In this document: in pieces, positions 1 through 9,054 of the stretch
Position numbering within the stretch: position 1 is the first letter of the stretch
How the letters are laid out: every line of letters starts with the position of its first letter
Assembly: GCA_937928595.1 (NCBI GenBank)
Contig: CALGJV010000004.1
Coordinates: 97,430 to 161,429, forward strand
Length of the DNA: 64,000 bases
Origin: an uncultured Phycisphaerae bacterium
GTDB taxonomy: Bacteria; Planctomycetota; Phycisphaerae; UBA1845; Fen-1342
Reading direction: 5' to 3'
Notes under the pieces: generated by a model
What the model was told of the DNA's origin: nothing
The model's database searches: none
The model's input: only the letters and a program-made list of their open reading frames with translations
Program-made: the position numbers and the translations under genes

Positions 1-1
1 G

Positions 2-829
2 GCCGCACGGGCCGCGCAAGACGTCAAGTCCGGCGCGCACCGGCGCATGGCGGTCTATCCCGTGCTGATCGATCTGGCCGACCGCGCCGTGTACCTCGGC
101 AGCGTGAGCCCGACGGTCGCGGAGCGGTTGCTGGTGCATCTGTCGGACACGTTCGGCGCCGGGCTCGAGCCGGCCGGTCCGGGCGAGGTTGCGGGGCGCG
201 TGCTTGAGGCCGCCCGTCGGGCTCGGGCGCTGGAGGGCCTGGCCCCGTTCGCGCTGGTCGATCCGCCGGATGGCGCGGGCGAGGAGGCGATCCAGCCGGC
301 CGAAGGCGAGCTGCGGTTCCTCGGCAAGGAGTTCTGCACGTGGCTGTGGCACCAGGTCGAGAGCGATAACGGCCCGCTGAAGGTCCGCGCCGGTGACGAG
401 GTGAGCGTGCTGATCGAGCGGGTGCTGCGGCTCAAGTGCGACTTCGGGCTGACGGGGGCGGACACGATCGCGGCGGACCAGCCGGCGGGGCTGCCGGAGG
501 CCCGGGCGGCGCTGCGGGTCGGCAAGCAGCCGGTGCGCATGGGGCTGCTGCTGGCGGCACCCGCCGGCGAGTACCGGCTGACGCTCGATGGGCCGCGGCT
601 GGCGGTCAGCGGGCTGACGCTGCCGGAGCCGGAGGACGATCTCGCAGGCGAGGCCCTGCGGGAGCAGCGCTTCGAGCAGATCACGGACGTGGCCCACCTG
701 CTCGATGCGTTGTTCGAGCTCTTCGTCACGGCCCGAACCGGGCGCGGGTGGGACGCGCTGCTGCGGAAGATGACGACGTGGGCGCGCGGCGCGCGCGAGG
801 GAGCGTTGCGTAGCGCGGCGTCGGCCTGA
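2..829 (+). CDS. RdgC-like protein, 3' part (5' end outside window)
   Basis: The reading frame is open from the first bases of the window, so the gene probably begins upstream; an internal ATG at 47 is the first candidate start seen. The motif FLGKEFCTWLWHQVE (about residues 106-120 of the visible part) resembles the conserved segment of the RdgC recombination-associated DNA-binding family. The rest is acidic with scattered Leu/Ala helices and has no signal peptide or membrane segment. If the assignment is right the product would bind DNA and modulate RecA-type recombination. The family call rests on one motif and is tentative. The next gene, argS, lies 133 bp downstream and has its own promoter-like -10. 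Confidence 0.45.
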   Translation, partial: AARAAQDVKSGAHRRMAVYPVLIDLADRAVYLGSVSPTVAERLLVHLSDTFGAGLEPAGPGEVAGRVLEAARRARALEGLAPFALVDPPDGAGEEAIQPAEGELRFLGKEFCTWLWHQVESDNGPLKVRAGDEVSVLIERVLRLKCDFGLTGADTIAADQPAGLPEARAALRVGKQPVRMGLLLAAPAGEYRLTLDGPRLAVSGLTLPEPEDDLAGEALREQRFEQITDVAHLLDALFELFVTARTGRGWDALLRKMTTWARGAREGALRSAASA

Positions 830-948
830 ACGCCGCGACGGCGACCCGGCCGCTGCGCCACGGACTGGCACGGCGCAGGCCGCGGGCGGACGCGGCCTCG
901 CGCGCCGGGCCGCCGCTGACCGCCTGTCCCGCGCCGCTTTCAACGGCT

Positions 949-954
949 ATTCTC
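949..954 (+). promoter_or_regulatory. -10-like hexamer just before argS
   Basis: TATTCT ends 8 nt before the argS ATG at 963. There is no Shine-Dalgarno sequence in the gap, so a transcript starting 6-8 nt downstream of this hexamer would be nearly leaderless. No good -35 is visible at 17 nt, so support is modest. Confidence 0.3.
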
Positions 955-962
955 CGCACGTC

Positions 963-2993
963 ATGAAGCACGACAGCCTGCTCAACCTGCTGGCGGAGCG
1001 GTTCGCGGCCGCCATCGCCGCCGTCGCCGGCCGCGACCCCGCCGCGATCGACCCGGCCGTTCGTCCGGCCGGCGCCCCCAAGTTCGGCGATTACCAGTGC
1101 AACGCCGCGATGTCGCTGGCGAAGGAGCTGAAAACCCGGCCGCGCGACGTGGCCGAGCGGATCAAGGCGGCCGTCGAGCCGCTGCTGGCAGACATGGCGG
1201 CGCCGCTGGAGATCGCCGGGCCGGGGTTCCTCAACATCCGCTTGCGAGACGAGTTCGTCGCGGCATACCTGGGGGAGATTCCCGCGCCGCCGGACGCCGG
1301 ACGCGCGGGCCCGGTGCCGCAGAGCGCCGCGACTCCCACGCGCGTGCCTGCGTTGAGCGAGGGTCCCTCGCTGCCGGGGGCGTCCGAGCCCGCGGACGCG
1401 GGACGGCTGTTCGCGCAGGCCCGCAGCGTCGTCACGTTCGAGCCGCTGGCGCCCGGCTTCGACCGCGTCGGGCTTCCGCCGGTCGAGCGGCCGCAGCGCG
1501 TCGTGGTCGAATACTCGCAGCCGAACATCGCCAAGCAGATGCACGTCGGGCATCTGCGGAGCACGATCATCGGCGACGTGTTCGCGCGCGTGCTGGCTTT
1601 CGAGGGGCACGACGTCGTCCGGCAGAATCACATCGGCGACTGGGGCACGCAGTTCGGCATGCTGATCCGCTGGTATCGCGAGCATCCGCTGCCGACGCCG
1701 CAGACGCACGCCGATGTGCTCGAGGCGATCGAGGCCGACTACAAGGCCGCCAACGAGCGCTTCCAGGCCGACGCAACGTTCGCGGCCGAGGCCCGGCGGG
1801 CCGTCGCGGAGCTGCAAGGCGGCGACCCGGCCGCACGGCGCGTCTGGGAGCAGATCTGCGCGGTGAGCTGGCAGGCGTTCACGGAGATCTACGAGCGGCT
1901 GGGCGTGCTGCTACGGCCGGAGGACGTGCGGGGCGAGAGCTTCTACAACCCGCAACTGCCGGAGATCATCGCGAAGCTGCGCACGGCGCTGGGGCCGGGG
2001 GCCGCGCGGTCCGATCCGTCCGGGCCGCGCGGGGAGTTGCGCGAGGATCAGGGGGCGCTGGTCGTGTACCTGTACGACGCGCAGGGGGCGCCGCTGTTCC
2101 GCAACGCCGAGGGCGAGATTCTCGGCATGATCGTGCAGAAGTCGGACGGCGCGTACCTCTACGCCACCACCGATCTGGCGGCGATTCACTACCGCCTCAC
2201 CGCCCTGCCGTTCCGCACGGGCGTCGGCGCCGAGCGGATCATCTACGTGACCGACGCGCGGCAAAAGCTCCACTTCCAGCACTTCTTCGCGTGCGCCCGG
2301 GCGGCCCGGTGGCTGACCGGCCAGCAGGTCGATCACGTCACGTTCGGCAGCGTACTGGGGCCCGACCGCAAGCCGCTCAAGACGCGCACCGGCGGCACGA
2401 TCAAGCTGCGCGAGCTGCTCGACGAGGCGGAACGGCGCGCGCTCGAAGTCCTGCGGCAGCGCGAGACCGGCGCCGAGGCCGACCCGGAGCTCGACCCGCC
2501 GGCTATCGCCCGCGCCGTCGGCGTCGCCGCCGTCAAGTATGCGGACCTGCGCAACGACCGCAACGCCGACTACGTCTTCGACTGGGACAAGATGCTGGCG
2601 CTCACCGGCAACACCGCGCCGTACCTGCTCTACGCCTACGCCCGCATCCGCTCGATCTACCGCAAGGCCGCCGAGCGCTTCGGCCGGCCCGACGTCTACG
2701 CCCCGCACGTGCGGCTGCGCCTGAGCGCGCCGGCCGAGCGGACCCTCGCCCTGCGCCTCGCGCGCCTGCGCGAGGAGGTGGACAAGGTCGCGACCGACCT
2801 GACCCCGCACACGCTGTGCACGTACCTCTACGATCTCGCGGCCGACTTCATGCGGTTCTACGAGACCTGCGCCGTGCTGGACGCGCCGGATGAGCCCGCC
2901 CGTCTCAGCCGCATGCGGCTGTGCGACCTGACGGCCCGCACGCTCAAGCTCGGGCTCGCGCTGCTCGGAATCGACGTACTCGAACGGATGTAA
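963..2993 (+). CDS. argS: Arginyl-tRNA synthetase
   Basis: Class I aminoacyl-tRNA synthetase that charges tRNA-Arg. The HIGH-type signature reads HVGH at residues 194-197 inside the family motif PNIAKQMHVGHLRST, and the KMSKS-equivalent loop (KPLKTRTGGT) lies near residue 470, followed by the anticodon-binding DALR-type helical domain ending in LGLALLGIDVLERM. At 676 aa it is about 100 aa longer than typical ArgRS. The extra length includes a Pro/Ala-rich insert at about residues 103-155, between the N-terminal additional domain and the catalytic core. The ATG at 963 has no ribosome binding site; a -10-like hexamer sits 8 nt upstream. Confidence 0.97.
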   Translation: MKHDSLLNLLAERFAAAIAAVAGRDPAAIDPAVRPAGAPKFGDYQCNAAMSLAKELKTRPRDVAERIKAAVEPLLADMAAPLEIAGPGFLNIRLRDEFVAAYLGEIPAPPDAGRAGPVPQSAATPTRVPALSEGPSLPGASEPADAGRLFAQARSVVTFEPLAPGFDRVGLPPVERPQRVVVEYSQPNIAKQMHVGHLRSTIIGDVFARVLAFEGHDVVRQNHIGDWGTQFGMLIRWYREHPLPTPQTHADVLEAIEADYKAANERFQADATFAAEARRAVAELQGGDPAARRVWEQICAVSWQAFTEIYERLGVLLRPEDVRGESFYNPQLPEIIAKLRTALGPGAARSDPSGPRGELREDQGALVVYLYDAQGAPLFRNAEGEILGMIVQKSDGAYLYATTDLAAIHYRLTALPFRTGVGAERIIYVTDARQKLHFQHFFACARAARWLTGQQVDHVTFGSVLGPDRKPLKTRTGGTIKLRELLDEAERRALEVLRQRETGAEADPELDPPAIARAVGVAAVKYADLRNDRNADYVFDWDKMLALTGNTAPYLLYAYARIRSIYRKAAERFGRPDVYAPHVRLRLSAPAERTLALRLARLREEVDKVATDLTPHTLCTYLYDLAADFMRFYETCAVLDAPDEPARLSRMRLCDLTARTLKLGLALLGIDVLERM

Positions 2994-3106
2994 CCCGCAC
3001 GACAACAGCGACTCGGGGCGAATGAGACCGCGCCGGCCGCACCGGCTGGGCCGCCCCGCGGCGCCCCGCTATGATTCCCGCCGGCCTACGGGCCGAGGAG
3101 ACGCCC

Positions 3107-4177
3107 GTGAACGAACACGCTCCCAAGACCGGCGCCCGCGGCATGGACGAGCTGGCCGACGGCTGGTCGCACCAGTTCAAACCGCTCGATCCGATCGACG
3201 TCCGCCGGACCCCGACCGCGTCCGACCTGCTCGCGGCCATGAGCCGCACGGCGTTCAGCGGCCGCAGCCTGGGCGAGGCGGCGGACATCCTGTGCGAAGT
3301 GGCGCGCGACGAGAAGTGCTTCGTGGTGGGGACGTTTTCAGGGGCCATGACGATCGCGAAGCAGGGGCTGCTGATCACCGAGATGATCGACCAGGGGCTG
3401 CTGCACGCGGTGGTCGCGACCGGCGCGCTGATGTGCCACGGGCTGATCGAGCAGTCCGGGCACACGCACTTCCGCCACGATCCGCACTGGTCGGACGAGC
3501 AGCTCTACGACGCGGGCTACTGCCGCGTGTACGACACGCTCGAGCTGGAGCGGAACCTCGAGGAGGCGGCCGACATCATGCAGCACGTGCTCGAGGCGCT
3601 GCCGACCGACCGCGCCTGGGGCAGCCACGAGCTCAACTGGCGGATTGGCGAGTACGTGCGGACGCACGTGCCGGGCCGCGGGATCCTCCAGTCGGCGCAC
3701 GAGAAGGGCGTGCCGGTGTACATCCCCGCGTTCACGGACAGCGAGCTCGGGCTCGACGTGTACGTGCACAACCTGCTGGCGGCGGAGGCCAAGCGGCCGC
3801 CCGTGCAGGTGGACCTGCTGCGCGACCTTCACGACTACTACGAGCGCGTCGCGCGGGCGGAACGGCTGGCGATCTTCACGATCGGCGGCGGCGTGCCGCG
3901 GAACTGGGCGCAGCAGGTCGGGCCGCTGGGCGAGATCCTGGAGCGCCGCACCGACGGCCGACACGGGAAATACATTCGCTTCCATTACGCGGTCCGCATC
4001 TGCCCGGAGCCGGTGCACTGGGGCGGGCTCTCGGGCTGCACGTACAGCGAAGGCGTGTCGTGGGGCAAGTTCGTCAGCGAGAAGGAGGGCGGCCGGCACG
4101 CTGAGGTCTACGCCGACGCGACGGTCGCCTGGCCGCTGCTGCTCCGCGGCGTGCTGGAGCGGCTCGGGCGGGTGTGA
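3107..4177 (+). CDS. Deoxyhypusine synthase-family protein
   Basis: About 356 aa, homologous to deoxyhypusine synthase, the NAD-dependent enzyme that transfers the aminobutyl group of spermidine. The catalytic-lysine segment is recognisable: SGCTYSEGVSWGKF near the C-terminus matches the eukaryotic SGARPDEAVSWGK motif, with the Lys at residue 321. The NAD-site pattern GTFSGAMTIAK is near the N-terminus. Bacteria lack eIF5A, so bacterial members are thought to make polyamines such as homospermidine; the exact product cannot be read from sequence. I chose the GTG at 3107 because GAGGAG lies 6 nt upstream; an in-frame ATG at 3071 lacks this. Neighbours give no pathway context. Confidence 0.85.
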   Translation: MNEHAPKTGARGMDELADGWSHQFKPLDPIDVRRTPTASDLLAAMSRTAFSGRSLGEAADILCEVARDEKCFVVGTFSGAMTIAKQGLLITEMIDQGLLHAVVATGALMCHGLIEQSGHTHFRHDPHWSDEQLYDAGYCRVYDTLELERNLEEAADIMQHVLEALPTDRAWGSHELNWRIGEYVRTHVPGRGILQSAHEKGVPVYIPAFTDSELGLDVYVHNLLAAEAKRPPVQVDLLRDLHDYYERVARAERLAIFTIGGGVPRNWAQQVGPLGEILERRTDGRHGKYIRFHYAVRICPEPVHWGGLSGCTYSEGVSWGKFVSEKEGGRHAEVYADATVAWPLLLRGVLERLGRV

Positions 4178-4289
4178 GGCCGGCGGTTCCGCGCGGGCGC
4201 GCGTGCGCCCGCTGACGCTTGTCGGCCTACCGCCGCGGGCATGCGGGCAGTACCATCCGAGCTTTGCCCCCAGGAGCACGGATTTCGCC

Positions 4290-6629
4290 ATGTCCGAGAG
4301 CCCCGGTACCGGCCTCCCCCTGCCGCTCAGCTTCCCGCCCGGTGAGTACACTCCGTTCGGATACATCGACAACCCGCACCACACGCTGGTGACCAACCGC
4401 AGCGGCGTGCTGCGGTCGGTGCCGCCGTTGGGGCTGGGCTGGTGGCGGCGGCGGTTCAAGGGGGCCTACGGTCCGGGCCCGCGCGACCACGTCAACTACA
4501 TCTCGTGGCTGGAGCTGGGTGTCACGTGCGGCGGCCTGCGGCTGCTGACGACCGAGGACTTCGCCGCGGCCCGCGTCCACCTCGTGTCGCGCTACCACAC
4601 GAAGCATGTGCTGAGCTACGACTTCACGTGCGGCGATGTGGCCGTGTGCCTGCGGTACTTTCTCGCCGGTGAACACGCCCTCGCCTGCCAGGCCGAGGTG
4701 TGCAACGAGAGCGACCTGGGCCAGGTCGTCGCGCTGCACGCCACGCACCGCTACGGCTGCTGGGAGACGCGCTGGTGGGGCAGCGACGGCATCGGGGCCC
4801 GTTACCGCCCCGAACTCGACGCGACCGTCAGCGCCATCTGGGCCTACGGCGACTACTTCGCGCTCGGCGCCACCACCCCCAGTCGCGCCCACCACGGCAC
4901 CGCCGATCCCGTCGCCTGGCAGCGCTGGCTGCGCAGTGACAACCCCGCGTCCGTGGACGGCGCTTCGGTCCGGGGGCCCGGCCCGCTCCTCCTCACGCAC
5001 ACCTACGAGCTGGTCGTACCCAGCGGCGGCCGGGCGACCACGCTGATCCTGCTTTGCCGCGGCCGCAACGAGGAGGCCGCCGTTGCGGAACTGGCGGCCG
5101 CGCGGACCGGCGCGGCGACGGCGCTCGAGCGTCAGCTCGACGCCGACGAGGCCTTCTGGTCGGTCTGCCCGCAGTTGACCGGCGACTGGCCGGAGACCTG
5201 GAAACGCGGTTGGGTGTACGACTTCGAGACGCTGCGGATGAACGTGCGGCCGCCGGTCGGCATTTTCCGGCATCCGTGGGACGCGATGCAGATCCACTCG
5301 CCGCGGGTCGTGCTGGGCGAGGCCGCGCTGGACATGTTCGCGCTGGGGCACGCCCTGCCCGAGCTGGCGCGCGAGGTCCTGCTGGGCACCTTCGCCGACG
5401 CACCCGCGCCGAACGTCCCCTGCTGCCGCGAGGACGGCAGCGTGAACATGATCGCGGCCGACGGCTCGGCCTGCGGCACCGCGCCGTGCTGGTGCTTCCC
5501 ATTCATCGTCCTGCGGGCGCTGTACGCCGCCAGCGGCGATGACGAGTGGCTGGCGCAGCTCTACCCCCATCTCAAGGCTTACCTCGACTGGTGGCTGGCG
5601 CAACGCACCGACGAGCACGGCTGGTTCCACTGCAAGTGCGACTGGGAATCGGGGCAGGACGGCTCCCGGCGCTTCCCCGAAGCCGAGGGCGGCCTGGCCG
5701 AGTCGGTCCGCACGGTCGATGTCGAGGCCAGCATGGCGCAGGCGCTCCACCTCATGGCCGTGCTGGCCGAGCGCCTCGGCGCGCGCGAGGACGCGCCGCG
5801 CTGGGCCGAGCTGGCCGCGCAGAAGACCGCCGCCACCCGCACCATGTTCGTGGACGGCTGGTTCCGCGACTTCGACGGGCGCACCGGCCGGCCCATCATC
5901 CTGCCCGAGTACGTGGACATCATGATGCTCGCGCCGCTCACCTGCGGCGTGGCGACGCCCGAGCAGATCGCGGCCGTGCGGCCGAAGTTCGAGTACTTCC
6001 GGGCCCATCCGCGCGGCTGGCTCGAGTGGCCGTCGTTCTTCTTCGCGTACACGGAGGCGGCGTGGACCGCCGGGCTGCGGTCGGTCGCCGCCGAGGCGAC
6101 GGCGGACATCGCCGACCGCATCTACCCCCGGCTCGACGCTCGCACCCCGCGCTTCGTCGATCCGGGCGACCCGCTGGGCTATCGCGTGCCGGGCGTCGCC
6201 AACGAGTTCTGGCCGCTGTCGAACGACCAGGAGCCCGGCGGCGAGGCGTACGGCTGGGGTGCGACGCTCCCGCTGCACGTCATCCGCTCCATCTTCGGCT
6301 TCCGCGAGACGGCCGACCCGTTCGCGGACGCTTGTCACCTGAGCCCGGCGCTGCCGGCCGCGCTGCGCGTGCCCGAGCGGCGGTACGGCCTGCGGAATCT
6401 GCGGTATCGCGCGCTGGAACTGGATGTCACCGTGGAGGTGCTGGGACCGACGCGGTTGCGGCTGACGCTCGAGTACGCCGGGCCGGTCGGGCGAACGCTG
6501 GTTGTGCGGGACGCGGACGGCCGCGCGCTGCACAGCGCGCCGTGTCCCGAGGCCGGCGGCACGGCGGAGCTGGAAGTCGATGACGCCGCGGTGCTGACGC
6601 TGAGCTGGGCCTCGCCGCCGGCCGAATGA
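4290..6629 (+). CDS. MGH1/GH63-like (alpha/alpha)6-barrel glycoside hydrolase
   Basis: A 779-aa protein. The N-terminal ~300 residues are a beta-sandwich-like region (Trp/Tyr-rich, GLGWWRRRFKGAYG). The C-terminal part is a six-hairpin catalytic domain with segments typical of GH63/mannosylglycerate-hydrolase-like enzymes: PHLKAYLDWWLAQRTDEHGWF, CDWESGQDGSRRF (an Asp/Glu-bearing catalytic loop) and NDQEPGGEAYGWGATLPLH. No signal peptide is visible, so it is probably cytoplasmic and acts on an alpha-linked oligosaccharide or compatible solute. Start at ATG 4290 follows AGGAG at 4272-4276. Substrate unknown. It converges with the radical SAM gene, 52 bp away. Confidence 0.75.
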   Translation: MSESPGTGLPLPLSFPPGEYTPFGYIDNPHHTLVTNRSGVLRSVPPLGLGWWRRRFKGAYGPGPRDHVNYISWLELGVTCGGLRLLTTEDFAAARVHLVSRYHTKHVLSYDFTCGDVAVCLRYFLAGEHALACQAEVCNESDLGQVVALHATHRYGCWETRWWGSDGIGARYRPELDATVSAIWAYGDYFALGATTPSRAHHGTADPVAWQRWLRSDNPASVDGASVRGPGPLLLTHTYELVVPSGGRATTLILLCRGRNEEAAVAELAAARTGAATALERQLDADEAFWSVCPQLTGDWPETWKRGWVYDFETLRMNVRPPVGIFRHPWDAMQIHSPRVVLGEAALDMFALGHALPELAREVLLGTFADAPAPNVPCCREDGSVNMIAADGSACGTAPCWCFPFIVLRALYAASGDDEWLAQLYPHLKAYLDWWLAQRTDEHGWFHCKCDWESGQDGSRRFPEAEGGLAESVRTVDVEASMAQALHLMAVLAERLGAREDAPRWAELAAQKTAATRTMFVDGWFRDFDGRTGRPIILPEYVDIMMLAPLTCGVATPEQIAAVRPKFEYFRAHPRGWLEWPSFFFAYTEAAWTAGLRSVAAEATADIADRIYPRLDARTPRFVDPGDPLGYRVPGVANEFWPLSNDQEPGGEAYGWGATLPLHVIRSIFGFRETADPFADACHLSPALPAALRVPERRYGLRNLRYRALELDVTVEVLGPTRLRLTLEYAGPVGRTLVVRDADGRALHSAPCPEAGGTAELEVDDAAVLTLSWASPPAE

Positions 6630-6681
6630 ACGCCCCGCCGGCCGCGCTCCCCCGAAACCTCCCGCCGCCCTGTCCCCGCGC

Positions 6682-7815
6682 TCACCGGTCCGCCCGCCCG
6701 TACGCCGCCGGCGGACCGACATATTCGGGCCACAGGTCGCGCTCCAGCAGGAACGTCCGCACTTCCGTGCACAGGTGGCACTTGTCGGCGTAGCCCTCCG
6801 GCGACGCGATATAGCCATATTCGCGTGCGCGCTCGTACAGCGCATAGCTGCCGCCCGCGACCACCGCCGCCACGACCGGATGCGCACGCCAGCCGGACGC
6901 GAAGCGCGCCCACGCCGCGGCCACGTCGGCGACCGCATCCGGAGGTGGCGGGGGCGACGCGCGGGCAGCGCCGGTCCGCGGCAGCGCCGCGACGCCTTTC
7001 GCACCCGGCTCCGGCGCATCGGCGGGCAGGGCCACGCGACCGAGGACGATTCCCGCGCACAGCCCCGGGAACACGTGCCCGCCCGGATCGACATGAATGT
7101 GCCGGCTTCCGAGGACCCCCTCCGCACAGTGCCGGCCGCGCAGCGCTTCGACCGGCTGCCGGGGCAGCCGCGGCGCGAGCTCGCGGGCTGCGCGGCCGGT
7201 GAGCCGATCCGGGTGGCGGGCCTGCGTGGCGCGCCAGGCGGCGGCCCGTTCCGCGGCGGGCGCGTCCCGCAATTCTTGCGGGTGCTGGAAGAAGTCCCAC
7301 CAGCGGACGAGGACGCGGCCGGGACCGAGGATCTCGCGGGCCAGCGTCACGCAGCGCCGCACACGCTCGAACGGCACATGCTCCTGGTGGTACACGTCGC
7401 TGCTGACGACCAGCCGCGTGACGCCCAGCGCGGCCAGCTCCGCGAGCCGGGCGCGGGTGGTCGCGTCGTCCACGGCCCACGAAGCGTTGGTTTCGAGCTT
7501 CTCGAGCGGGCTCAGGCCGGACGCACGAGCGCCGGCCAGGATCGCGCGCAGCCGCGGCCAGTCGAGACAGGGTTCGCCGCCGGCCAGATGAATGCGCATC
7601 GTGCGGCCGTGCGCCGCGGCCAGCTCGTCCAGCCCGCGCCACAGCGCCAGGGCCCCGGCGACGGACATCTCGCCGCCGCCGGCGTCGGGGCCGCCGTGCA
7701 CGTAGCAGAACGCGCAGCGGGCGCTGCACCGGTAGGTCAGCATCAGGCCCGCGAACTCCCAGACGGCGGGGACCGGAGCGGCAGGGTCCGGCGGGCGTGG
7801 TGCATGGAACGGCAT
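6682..7815 (-). CDS. Radical SAM protein with SPASM-like C-terminal cysteines
   Basis: A 377-aa radical SAM enzyme. The [4Fe-4S] motif CSARCAFC supplies Cys30, Cys34 and Cys37, followed by the SAM-binding GGEP segment (HLAGGEPCLDW). The C-terminal half has further cysteines (RGRHCAEG, PGLCAG, KCHLC at 346-349) that look like an auxiliary-cluster domain of the SPASM/twitch type. Such enzymes modify peptides or small molecules; no peptide precursor or partner lies next to it. The ATG at 7815 has no ribosome binding site, but TAGAAT ends 7 nt upstream, suggesting a nearly leaderless mRNA. Confidence 0.85.
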   Translation of the reverse strand: MPFHAPRPPDPAAPVPAVWEFAGLMLTYRCSARCAFCYVHGGPDAGGGEMSVAGALALWRGLDELAAAHGRTMRIHLAGGEPCLDWPRLRAILAGARASGLSPLEKLETNASWAVDDATTRARLAELAALGVTRLVVSSDVYHQEHVPFERVRRCVTLAREILGPGRVLVRWWDFFQHPQELRDAPAAERAAAWRATQARHPDRLTGRAARELAPRLPRQPVEALRGRHCAEGVLGSRHIHVDPGGHVFPGLCAGIVLGRVALPADAPEPGAKGVAALPRTGAARASPPPPPDAVADVAAAWARFASGWRAHPVVAAVVAGGSYALYERAREYGYIASPEGYADKCHLCTEVRTFLLERDLWPEYVGPPAAYGRADR

Positions 7816-7822
7816 ATGCCGG

Positions 7823-7828
7823 ATTCTA
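7823..7828 (-). promoter_or_regulatory. TAGAAT -10 box of the radical SAM gene
   Basis: TAGAAT on the minus strand ends 7 nt before the ATG at 7815, the same geometry as in front of tyrS. No clear -35 is present. Confidence 0.35.
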
Positions 7829-7876
7829 CGCCCGGCGGCCGGCCCGAAGCCCGGGCGGGAGCGAGACGCCTCAGGC

Positions 7877-7908
7877 GAGGGATTGAGGGATTGAGGGACT
7901 GAGCGATT
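7877..7908. repeat. Tandem 8-bp repeat, four units
   Basis: Four consecutive octamers: GGGATTGA, GGGATTGA, GGGACTGA, GCGATTGA. The A/T content is unlike the surroundings. Confidence 0.85.
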
Positions 7909-8025
7909 GAGGTTGCGTCTGCGGCGGACCCTGTACCGGCCGGCGCCCCCGTCGGCCGTCTACCCGTACGCGAAACACCTGGGAGCGCGCACTCCACTTC
8001 GCCCAATCCGCTGCGTTGCCCAAGA

Positions 8026-8043
8026 CACTGCTCGAGAGCAGTG
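8026..8043. repeat. Dispersed palindrome, copy 1
   Basis: An 18-bp palindrome, CACTGCTC and GAGCAGTG arms around GA, followed by GCACC. The same element with AA in the centre occurs at 60680-60702, 52 kb away. Confidence 0.8.
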
Positions 8044-8100
8044 GCACCCGCGCAGGGGCCCCCGGCCCCCATGCGTCCCGCAGGGAGGGCATGACCGTAG

Positions 8101-8125
8101 CCCAGCACGAAGTGCTGGGTCCGAG
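8101..8125. repeat. Hairpin flanked by TCCGAG
   Basis: Arms CCCAGCAC and GTGCTGGG around GAA, followed directly by TCCGAG. The flank is shared with the hairpins at 8317, 9377, 9435, 15969 and 16010; here it lies on the opposite side of the stem. Confidence 0.6.
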
Positions 8126-8306
8126 CTACAGGATGGGGACCCCGTGATGAGGGCTCGGGGGCCCCGTTGCACCTGCGTCGGCCGTTGGCCGGTGCCACAC
8201 AAACACCCCGGCACGCGTCGCAAAATGCCCGCCGCCGTCCGAGCCCCGATCACCCTCCGAACGACGCGGGCGCGCGTCGCGGTCGCCGTCCGAGCGGACC
8301 TGACGG

Positions 8307-8366
8307 GCCGGTCGCCGTCCGAGCCCCGGCTGCCAAGCCGGGGCCTATTACCCGCCGCCCGCGCCG
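8307..8366 (+). repeat. 60-bp inverted duplication, arm A
   Basis: Matches the reverse complement of 9356-9415 at 58 of 60 positions. It contains a hairpin with arms CCCCGGCT (8324-8331) and AGCCGGGG (8336-8343), preceded by GTCCGAG. The matching arm includes the last codons and stop of the zinc-ribbon gene, so this arm carries a copy of that gene end. Confidence 0.9.
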
Positions 8367-8493
8367 CGAAAAAACCACCGTTACCGGACCATCGCGCGCG
8401 ATTTGCCCCCGCGGCCGCGATCCGCCAAACTAGCACCGTGGACCGGCCGGCGCGCGGGCGTCGGCGGAGACCACACCCGGCCGGCGACGAGCC

Positions 8494-9054
8494 ATGAACG
8501 CCCCAGAGCCCGATCGTCTCGACCGCGAGCACGCCCAGCTGCTGGTCGTCGATATTCAGGAAAAGCTGCTGCCGCACATTCACGGGCACGAGCGCGTGCT
8601 GGCGCAGGCGGAGCGGATGATCCGCGCGGCCGAGGTGCTGCGGCTGCCGATCACGATCTCGGAGCAGTACCCGGCGGGCCTGGGGCCGACGGCGGCCCCG
8701 CTGCCGGCGGCGACCCGCAGCGCGGTCAAGGTCGAAAAGACGACGTTCAGCTGCTGCGCGGACGCCGGCTGTCGGCGGCGGATCGCGTCGGTCCTCCGGC
8801 CGCAGGTCCTGCTGGTCGGGATTGAGACGCACGTCTGCGTGCAGCAGACGGCGCTGGACCTGCTCGAGGAGCGGATGCAGCCGATCGTGCTGGCGGACGC
8901 GGTCGGCTCGCGGCGCGAGTTCGATTTCCAGATCGCGCTGGACCGGATGCGGCACGCGGGTGTGATCGTCACGACCGTGGAGGCCGCGATCTTCCGGATG
9001 GTTCAGGACTCGGCCGGCGACCTTTTCAAGCGGATTCTGCCCATCGTGCGCTGA
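8494..9054 (+). CDS. Isochorismatase-fold cysteine hydrolase
   Basis: A 186-aa protein of the isochorismatase/YcaC-like superfamily, whose members hydrolyse small amides, nicotinamide or isochorismate. The catalytic triad is visible: Asp20 in VVDIQEKLL, Lys82 in EKTTFSCC and Cys115 in GIETHVCVQQT, the last in the usual nucleophile context. The protein ends in a helical LFKRILPIVR segment. It is probably cytoplasmic. Its TGA overlaps the ATG of the next gene by one base, so the two are translationally coupled. The substrate is not evident. Confidence 0.9.
   Translation: MNAPEPDRLDREHAQLLVVDIQEKLLPHIHGHERVLAQAERMIRAAEVLRLPITISEQYPAGLGPTAAPLPAATRSAVKVEKTTFSCCADAGCRRRIASVLRPQVLLVGIETHVCVQQTALDLLEERMQPIVLADAVGSRREFDFQIALDRMRHAGVIVTTVEAAIFRMVQDSAGDLFKRILPIVR

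Larger units (their letters stand above)
7816..8493. other. Repeat-rich intergenic region without a gene
   Basis: A 678-bp gap between the radical SAM gene and the hydrolase at 8494. Open frames here are Arg/Pro-rich shadows with no recognisable domain. It holds a tandem octamer (7877-7908), a CACTGCTC palindrome (8026-8043), a CCCAGCAC hairpin (8101-8119), two copies of GGTCGCCGTCCGAGC 30 bp apart (8280-8294 and 8310-8324), and one arm of a 60-bp inverted duplication (8307-8366). Confidence 0.7.

Noticed and set aside
4227..7127. A 966-codon minus-strand frame
   Set aside because: Opposite the glycosidase gene and overlapping the radical SAM gene; no recognisable motif.
7877..7908. Tandem octamer as a CRISPR-like or phase-variation tract
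   Set aside because: Units are contiguous without spacers and are not in or next to a coding start or promoter, so neither explanation fits.
7907..8497. Open frame in the repeat-rich gap
   Set aside because: Arg/Pro-rich, runs through several repeats, and its only similarity is to the frames crossing the other copies of the same repeat.
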